Shown: one piece after another, positions 57,882 through 64,000 of the stretch | Layout of the letters: each line of letters opens with the position of its first letter | Numbering within the stretch: the stretch's first letter is position 1 | Origin: Omphiscola glabra | Lineage: Eukaryota; Mollusca; Gastropoda; Lymnaeidae | Reading direction: 5' to 3' | Assembly (NCBI GenBank): GCA_964017045.1 | Contig: OZ024794.1 | Location: 32,220,315 to 32,284,314, forward strand | Length of the DNA stretch: 64,000 nt | The notes under the pieces: generated by a model | The model's database searches: none | What the model was told of the DNA's origin: nothing | What the model saw: only the letters and a program-made list of their open reading frames with translations | Program-made: the position numbers and the translations under genes

Positions 57882-59051
57882 ATGGCGAAAGCGAGAGGTT
57901 TCACCAAAACGAAACTGACCATCGTCGTAGCCGTCATTTTCACCATGTACATTGTCACACTGGTGACCATCCCCTTACAGGAAATGACAAGAAATATCGG
58001 CTACTCGCGGAGCCAGGTGGACGTCTTTTTCACCCAAGGGGGATCGCCTGTCGACGAGGGCCCCAGGGTCCCCATTACAGCGATCGATCCAGCCATCTTG
58101 AAGATACTTGAAGACATGAAGCGGGAGCTCAACGACAGCCGCTTCACCAACGACTCCTTTTACCCATCCAGAAAAATTGGACGCTACCTCATGCTGGATC
58201 CGAACCTCTGCCGTGGGGTGGACAAGCTGGACTTTATCATCATCGTGCACACGGCCCCGGGCCACCTCGAGCGCCGGCAGCGCATCAGAGACACGTTCGC
58301 GCAGGAGTCACTCTTCGCCCCAACGTTTCGTCTCCGGGTCGCCTTCCTGCTGGGCAGGACTCTCAACCGAACACTGGAGCGGATGCTGTTGCTGGAGCAC
58401 CTGACCTACAACGACACGGTGATGGGGAGTTTCGTGGACGACTACCACAACCTGTCCATCAAGGGCGTCATGGGGTTTAAGTGGGTGAGCGAGCACTGTG
58501 CGAACTCCGAGTTCGTGCTCAAGATCGACGACGACGTCATGATCAACATGTACAAGCTGCTCGGTGTCGTCCTCGGCCAGATCCGCGGGAAGACGAAATC
58601 CATTTTCTGCAACCTCAAACCCAAAGACTCCACCGATATTTTCAGGAAGGGGAAGTGGTCGGTTGACGCGCACATCTTCTCGAAGCGCACGACGTTCCCA
58701 TACGACTACTGCAGCGGGTTCATGGTTATCATGACGACGGACCTGATGCGACCCATGAGCGTCGTATCGAAGATAACTCCGTTTTTCTGGATCGACGACT
58801 TGTACCTGTTCGGGATGCTGCCCATGATGGTGGGCGGCATAAAGTACCACAGTTACCCCATGCACGTCAACGTGACGCTCTACGAGCGGGTGGCCGTCAA
58901 CTGCACCAAAACGCTGGGCTCCGGTTGTCCCATTTTCGCGTCCATAGTCGGCGACCAATCGTTCTGGTCCTACTGGGAGATGATCAAACAGTTGTACGAT
59001 TCGGGCAGTTTGTGGCGATCCGAGATCAAACCCCAGACATGGCGGCTGTAA
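57882..59051 (+). CDS. Family-31 glycosyltransferase (beta-1,3-galactosyltransferase-like), 389 aa
   Basis: A type II Golgi membrane protein by layout: short basic cytoplasmic tail, one membrane segment (residues about 12-32, KLTIVVAVIFTMYIVTLVTI), stem, then the catalytic domain. GT31 motifs appear in order: RRQRIRDTF (131-139), VAFLLGR (153-159), VDDYHNLSIKGVMGFKWV (185-202), KIDDDV with the metal/UDP-binding DDD at 216-218, YDYCSGF (274-280), and IDDLYLFG (304-311) in place of the usual EDVxxG. Seven N-glycosylation sequons lie on the lumenal side (for example N84, N162, N190 and N330). The family transfers Gal or GlcNAc in beta-1,3 linkage from a UDP-sugar; the substrate cannot be told from sequence. 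The start at 57882 is preferred (AAAATGG context, basic tail); an in-frame ATG at 57837 lies in AT-rich, possibly intronic DNA. The CDS is a single GC-rich exon, with AATAAA at 59251-59256. Confidence 0.9.
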   Translation: MAKARGFTKTKLTIVVAVIFTMYIVTLVTIPLQEMTRNIGYSRSQVDVFFTQGGSPVDEGPRVPITAIDPAILKILEDMKRELNDSRFTNDSFYPSRKIGRYLMLDPNLCRGVDKLDFIIIVHTAPGHLERRQRIRDTFAQESLFAPTFRLRVAFLLGRTLNRTLERMLLLEHLTYNDTVMGSFVDDYHNLSIKGVMGFKWVSEHCANSEFVLKIDDDVMINMYKLLGVVLGQIRGKTKSIFCNLKPKDSTDIFRKGKWSVDAHIFSKRTTFPYDYCSGFMVIMTTDLMRPMSVVSKITPFFWIDDLYLFGMLPMMVGGIKYHSYPMHVNVTLYERVAVNCTKTLGSGCPIFASIVGDQSFWSYWEMIKQLYDSGSLWRSEIKPQTWRL

Positions 59052-59250
59052 TGGAATAACACACGAGTGTCTAGAAGGAGATCAAAGAGGATTACGCCTA
59101 CTGATCTCATGGTTCCAATTGATGTTTTCATCCGTTCTTACATCGCTGCAATTTTTAGACGGTGGTTATTTATTTATTTACTTAAAGCTTCATTCCTGTC
59201 CTGGAAAAAATGCAGCCTTCAGATTGCTTTGATATTACTTTACCGGCGTA

Positions 59251-59256
59251 AATAAA
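59251..59256 (+). terminator. Polyadenylation signal AATAAA of the glycosyltransferase gene
   Basis: Canonical hexamer 200 bp after the stop codon at 59051. Confidence 0.5.
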
Positions 59257-59839
59257 TTTCAAACCGTATTTCAGACATTCGAATCATTGATTGAAGATTC
59301 ACTTTCACTTACAAATTATCATTTCATGATTGAAACGATTTATCTCAACTGGTGATAAAAAAAACACAAAAAAATTTGGATTTTTTGTATTGTAAATCTC
59401 TCATTGGTGTACACCAGGGTCTCGTCAACCTACGGCACGCGTGCCAGACATGGTCCGCTGAGTTATTTTCAAATAGCGTGTAGGAGCGCCTCCTGTAGTA
59501 GCGCCTCCACAAAAAATTAAAATTTTCAAGAAATTAAAAAAATAAATAAACGACCATAAATAATTGGTCTTATTGGTAATTGGTCTTTGAATGAATTAGA
59601 AGTCCTATTTTGACACATTATGACACAAAAGGTTGCCGACGAACACTTGGGATGCACCCATGATTTACTGCAATTTGTCGTGTACTTACCTTAACGACTT
59701 TTATGTTGGATGATGCAAGTTGAAAGGGGTCTCAGTCTATCAACTTTATGGTGTACTTAATCACAGCAGCTGATAATTCCAGAGAAAGAGAGAAAGAGGG
59801 AGGGAAGAGAAAAAGAGAATGAGAGAGGTATAGAGAGGT

Positions 59840-59965
59840 GCCGATGACCGCACATTCTATCAAACTTTCAGCCTCACCCCCCAACCCCCAATACCCAAAA
59901 TCGGATTTTCTTGTTCTTCAAGGGAAAGATGAATAAAGTATGATTTGCTCAATGATTTACTTCGT
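59840..59965 (+). repeat. Dispersed repeat family R1, copy E (fragment)
   Basis: GTGCCGATGACCGCACATTC, AAACTTTCAGCC, then AAAATCGGATTTTCTTGTTC and AAGGGAAAGATGA match the middle of copies A and B. Confidence 0.5.
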
Positions 59966-60167
59966 ATTTGTGACCTATTTTGGTTTAAATATATCTTAAG
60001 TCTATTAGGCTTTGCACGCACTAAGTTTTAATAACAACCGTTCCCAATCCAAAAAATCATTTGCTGCCATCGCATCTATCACGTACGGTTACTTAATGCA
60101 AACAAAAATGCATTTGAAGACCTTAGTGCTAAAAGTACTTAAGTCACAAAATGCACATTTTGAGATA

Positions 60168-60367
60168 NNNNNNNNNNNNNNNNNNNNNNNNNNNNNNNNN
60201 NNNNNNNNNNNNNNNNNNNNNNNNNNNNNNNNNNNNNNNNNNNNNNNNNNNNNNNNNNNNNNNNNNNNNNNNNNNNNNNNNNNNNNNNNNNNNNNNNNNN
60301 NNNNNNNNNNNNNNNNNNNNNNNNNNNNNNNNNNNNNNNNNNNNNNNNNNNNNNNNNNNNNNNNNNN
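60168..60367. other. Assembly gap, 200 N
   Basis: Exactly 200 N, the same placeholder length as the gap at 35 kb. Confidence 0.99.
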
Positions 60368-60793
60368 AAATAAAATTAATATCTGTTACGTGGCTCAAAA
60401 AAACGAGAAAACAAGAGAAAAAAATATGAACATTTAACATAACGTTTTTAAAAACATGTATAAGGAAAATGAAAACTGATACCAAACAGGGACATGCATT
60501 GCTGCGGTATATATCTCAGCTCCGCTCCATGTTTGATCTTTTGTTATCTTTAAGGGTTAAAGTTACATACTGATAGTGTTTTAAAGCCTTCATCTTTGAT
60601 GGATTCGTGATTGCTACTCTTTATATAAAGGATAATAAGTGGGGAGAGACTGGAACCTGAAAAAGGGAAGCAACATCAACAATATGAACGTCTCGGCAAG
60701 ATGCCTTCTTCGGCGAACAAGCGACGAGTAATAAAAACATAAAAATTGAAATAAACACCTAGTTGAGGGGAAGGCCCGGGGAATGTAATAGAC

Positions 60794-60998
60794 CAGTGGT
60801 CGGCAAAGCGCAGCTTGAGAGCCTCATGCGGCTATTTAGCGACCTGAGTGCGGATCGGCCAGTCAGCCACAAATTGGTTTTGACTCCAAAAAACATGGTT
60901 CTTGACAGGTTTTTGAAAAGAAATTTGGCTCTCAAAAAATGTTAATAGTCCTGCTGCTGATTTTTGGCTCTTTTGACTAATGAGTTTGCCGACCACTG
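60794..60998. mobile_element. hAT-like MITE, 205 bp, nested in the Penelope-like element
   Basis: The ends are CAGTGGTCGGCAAA and TTTGCCGACCACTG, a perfect 14-bp inverted repeat. The flanks taatagac (60786-60793) and gaatagac (60999-61006) match at 7 of 8. Confidence 0.9.
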
Positions 60999-61199
60999 GA
61001 ATAGACCATAAGTAGATAAGAGAGTTATTGTAGGCAACAGGGTAAGGAAGGGACGACAGATAAGTTACCAAAAAGAGATTGTAAAAAGGAGGGGGCGAAG
61101 AAACGATTTAACAAGAGAAGTAGAACATAACAGTAATGCTTTCTGATGTCAACGTCCCGCACGTCTATATCAATTTGTTCTCTAAGTTCACCCTGTTGG

Positions 61200-61905
61200 T
61201 TTAGGAAACAATGACAGGGATGGCCTTGTTCCAAAAGTTATCTTCAGACTGTAAATGTCGACGAAGAAGAAGTACTTGAGGAAAAAAAAATAGAGTCTTT
61301 ACCGGATTTAGTGTGTGAAGAAGAGTAAAGTAAAGAGATGGGCAGTTGGTTGGTTTAAAAGATGTGGAGGTGAGTAGGCTGTCTTTTGTGAAAGGTGACA
61401 GCAAGTTCCAGAAAGTTAACCGATATTTCAAAGACATGATGTGAGTTTAATGAAGGGATAAAAGAGCCAACCACAAAGTTCATGTATAAGCCAAGTCCAC
61501 TTCTCTACATAGTGGTGACCCGATTACCATCATCGATGTACCGTGTGTAAATTTCATGGAGCCGTCCACTTTAGTCTGTCTCCAACAATTGTTCGAAATG
61601 CTATATGAACAAACATGTTTACCAATTATCAATTTTAGTTCCCATAGCAACACCACTGATTTGGTCGAAGAATTGGCCGTTAAACTCAAACTAATTGAGG
61701 GTGACTACAAGTTCAGCTGATCGGAGGAGGATGTTTGTAGCCAAAAAATGGATGGCGTTAACGCTACATAAAAAATGCACAGGTATGAGACATATAGTAT
61801 GGAAAATCGGAGTATACAGAGTACTTACATCCAGCAGAGATAGATGCTGGCTTTTTTCATGAGGAAGGATGATGGATTCAAAAGTTTTCAATGCATGGTA
61901 CACGT
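61200..61905 (-). pseudogene. Penelope-like reverse transcriptase fragment
   Basis: Across shifting frames the minus strand gives SLLDVSTLYT (about 61810-61840), then GQFFDQISGVAMGT (about 61639-61680), the catalytic YTRYIDD (61529-61549), and QVLLLRRHLQSEDNF further on. Penelope-like RTs have the same order: LDVxSLYTxIP, FNGxxFxQxxGxAMGT, RYxDD, then a late (Q)xLRLRRxCS block. Several frame changes and stops show it is dead, and the N-terminus is missing. Confidence 0.8.
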
Positions 61906-62175
61906 TAAACCTTGGATGGCAACTCATCTAAGCGAAGTCAAACTCTGATATCAAGCCCGGAGATGGAGTCCCGTGGGCGGTATGACATTGACATGATGAA
62001 AATTCCGACAACTCCTGCGACGTAGAGCGCATAAAGAGAACAGTGTAACACACAAGACAAACTGCATTCTTATTTCCGGTCGTTTTGACTAAGTCTTGCC
62101 ATCGGAACAAATGGGCAAGAACGAGAGAGTGAGGCTGGCGAATAGAGAAACTCTCTATCAGTTTCAACTAAATAC
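61903..62175 (+). mobile_element. SINE-like dispersed repeat S1, copy 2
   Basis: Blocks in order: GTTAAACCTTGGATGGCAAC, TCATCTAAGCGAAGTC, AGCCCGGAGATGGAGTCCCG, AAAATTCCGACAACTCCTGC, ACTAAGTCTTGCCATCGGAA and CAAGAACGAGAGAGTGAGGC. The left boundary cuts into the Penelope RT. It lacks the tRNA-like head present in copy 3. Confidence 0.7.
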
Positions 62176-63550
62176 AGCTCAAGTCAAGGCTACTACTCAA
62201 GTCGGAAATTGCCTAGGTCACCTTTGCGTGAGAAGGACGAACTATATAATAAGTGGGCAGTGAAGCTACGATATTTTGGAAAATTGTCAAAAGAGTTCAT
62301 TACAAATATATATAAGGGGACATAACAGGTAAATAATGTAGTTAACTTAATATGATCACAAGTTTATATCGTTTAATTAATGGCGCTAAAACACGATATT
62401 ACCAACTGTATAAGTGGAGAGATAGGGTCGTCCCCAGAGCTAGATGTGAGTGCGGGCCGCAACGAGTGACACCTTTACAGGGGGATGACACCAAACGGAA
62501 AATGGTAAATTGAATAGAGCTCTCTCAAATCAGTTTCATAATATCAACAAATTAATTTCAAGAGAAAGAAGTCCTACCTGTGCTCGTACCTTGTTGGCAA
62601 GATGCGAGTGCCTTGTTGTTGGTTCTAGCAACGCCACGAAAGAAAGATGAATCCCCATCACACGAAAAGCCCCAGAAAATCCTTCCATAGTGACATAGGT
62701 TAAGCTTGTGACGATCGAAGTGTGTCATGATTTCGCGGAGTTTGCTTCGGGAAACCATTAACTATGGACCCGTGTGCCAATGCACTTAACAATTACATGT
62801 CGTTTTACATTATCACCAATATTTGATAGGCTGTTTCTCGTCCCTCTTTTGTTTGTAACAATGATTGTCAGCTTTGTATATTTCAAATCTTTTTGTCCAA
62901 GGCTCAAGAATCTTACCTAATAAACAGTGTAAATGTAATCAAAACTCAAATATAAATAAAGGAACAAATTAAGTTCTCAGAGTCCTAAGGTCTTATTCCG
63001 TCAATGCGTTATAGCAATGGAAACTTAATATATTTTTAAAATTACATTTGCAGTGGTGTATTTACCATAAGACTGTGTCCTTCCATAGGGTGGTATAAAT
63101 AGAGAAGTTTGACAATTAAGTTCAAAATTGAATAATAGGTTATCTAAAATCGATATTGTAATTAAAATAATACGGCTGCAAAACCCGATTTTAATCTCGA
63201 CAAAGATTGGTCAATATTTGAAGTATAGAAATCTAAAGCTGCCTGGGACATCCTTATAGACGCCCTCTAAATCCTCTGTGTCTACAATTATGTCCGTGGC
63301 TTCACGTCAAAACTAAAAAGTTTAAAGAACTGTTTGCAATCTACCATGGAGCATCCATCCATCCCAAATGCGCTATAGCCCATGTAGGCCTTTGGCCACC
63401 TCACTACTCCCTTCCACTTACACCTAACAAATCTACCATGGAACAGCCCGGGATGTTTGATCTTGCGGTTTTGTCAATTGAAATTAATAATGATGATGAA
63501 GAATGATTTTTATAAATTAATTTACAAGTTTGCATCAAATGCCCTGAAAG
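62176..63550. other. Intergenic DNA, no confirmed gene
   Basis: Mostly unique AT-rich sequence. One minus-strand frame (62590-62758) ends at a good splice donor and is discussed as a candidate exon, but has no recognised homology. Confidence 0.35.
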
Positions 63551-64000
63551 TGTGCTGGGTGGCCGAAGCGGTCTAAACTGAATCAGTCAAAAGCTCGTGG
63601 ACTGGAGATCAATCCCTAGCAAAAACCTTGACAGGAAATACATAAAACCAGAACTCCGGGGCGATGGGACTCGTTAACCTTGTATAGCAGCTCATTTAAG
63701 AGAAAGGGAACTCTGATATGAAACCCAGAGATAAAGCCCCGACGCAATAAATATTCCGACAACTCCTGCGACAGTGAGAAACGAGAAACACTGGTGGTCA
63801 TCTACTGCATCCTACTGGTCTATTTCCAGGCGTCTTACTGCATCCTACTGGTCTATTTCCAGGCGCCTTACTGCATCCTACTGGTCTATTTCCAGGCGTC
63901 TTACTGCATCCTACTGGTCTATTTCCAGGCGTCCTGACCAAGTCTTACCAGTGGATCAAACGGGCAAGGACGAGAGAGTGAGGCTGACGAACTAAGCAAC
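63551..64000 (+). mobile_element. SINE-like dispersed repeat S1, copy 3 with tRNA-like head (runs off the right edge)
   Basis: A tRNA-Leu/Ser-like head (63551-63622) has an A-box-like TGGCCGAAGCGGT and a B-box-like GAGATCAATCCC. The shared body follows: CTCGTTAACCTTGTATAGCA, CTCATTTAAGAGAAAGGG, ATTCCGACAACTCCTGCGAC and CAAGGACGAGAGAGTGAGGC. A 33-bp tandem array sits in the body. A tRNA-derived head plus conserved body is the layout of molluscan SINEs. Confidence 0.6.
63808..63937 (+). repeat. 33-bp tandem array inside the SINE-like repeat, 4 copies
   Basis: The unit is TACTGCATCCTACTGGTCTA followed by TTTCCAGGCGTCT. The homologous position of copy 2 (about 62066-62100, aaactgcattcttatttccggtc) has a single, shorter version. 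Confidence 0.9.

Larger units (their letters stand above)
60690..61905 (-). mobile_element. Penelope-like retroelement, RT relic and 3' region
   Basis: The minus strand runs from about 61905 (truncated by a SINE-like repeat) through a decayed reverse transcriptase to a CGAAGAAGGC..TGCCGAGACGTT motif near 60690-60715. A hAT-like MITE is nested at 60794-60998. No GIY-YIG endonuclease could be recognised between 61200 and 60700. Confidence 0.75.

Noticed and set aside
58308..58958. Minus-strand 216-codon ORF opposite the glycosyltransferase
   Set aside because: Antisense shadow in a GC-rich gene; the plus strand carries the full set of GT31 motifs.
63551..63622. A tRNA-Leu/Ser gene
   Set aside because: The acceptor stem does not pair and the anticodon arm is not recognisable; the boxes are better explained as a SINE head.

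Overview
The window is animal nuclear DNA. Genes are split by GT-AG introns, the background is AT-rich, and transposons and minisatellites are very dense. The mix of hAT, Penelope-like, RTE and CR1/L2-like elements, together with a divergent CCDC142 orthologue, suggests a lophotrochozoan and most likely a mollusc (probably a gastropod). That placement is inference; nothing here fixes the species. Two runs of exactly 200 N are assembly gaps.

Only two host genes are well supported. CCDC142 (plus strand, 12 coding exons, 1734-14654) can be read from start to stop with every splice phase agreeing, giving 1002 residues. Its introns hold an antisense RTE fragment, a TIR element with an 8-bp target duplication, a 5'-truncated CR1/L2-like LINE with an intact 920-codon ORF, and a Harbinger-like MITE. 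A single-exon family-31 glycosyltransferase (57882-59051, plus) sits as a GC-rich island in AT-rich DNA. One orphan terminal exon (32935-33062) is plausible. Nothing indicates that the two genes work together.

Layout: 1-871, 3' part of a hAT element; 1734-14654, CCDC142; 14.7-19.4 kb, AT-rich with no gene; 19.4-33 kb, minisatellites and small MITEs; 36.3-38.4 kb, a dead GTF2IRD2-type hAT transposase carrying three internal tandem expansions; 38.4-49 kb, more arrays, including two large ones that abut at 43.1 kb, an RTE remnant and hAT elements; 50-56 kb, TIR elements and Penelope-terminus fragments; 57.9-59.1 kb, the glycosyltransferase; 60.7-64 kb, a Penelope-like reverse transcriptase remnant with nested insertions and two copies of a SINE-like repeat.

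The most notable signal is repeated birth of minisatellites inside transposon sequence. Three arrays in one transposase each amplify codons that are single-copy in related transposases. A fourth lies in a SINE-like repeat whose unexpanded copy is also in the window. The largest array shares its core with a dispersed transposon terminus.
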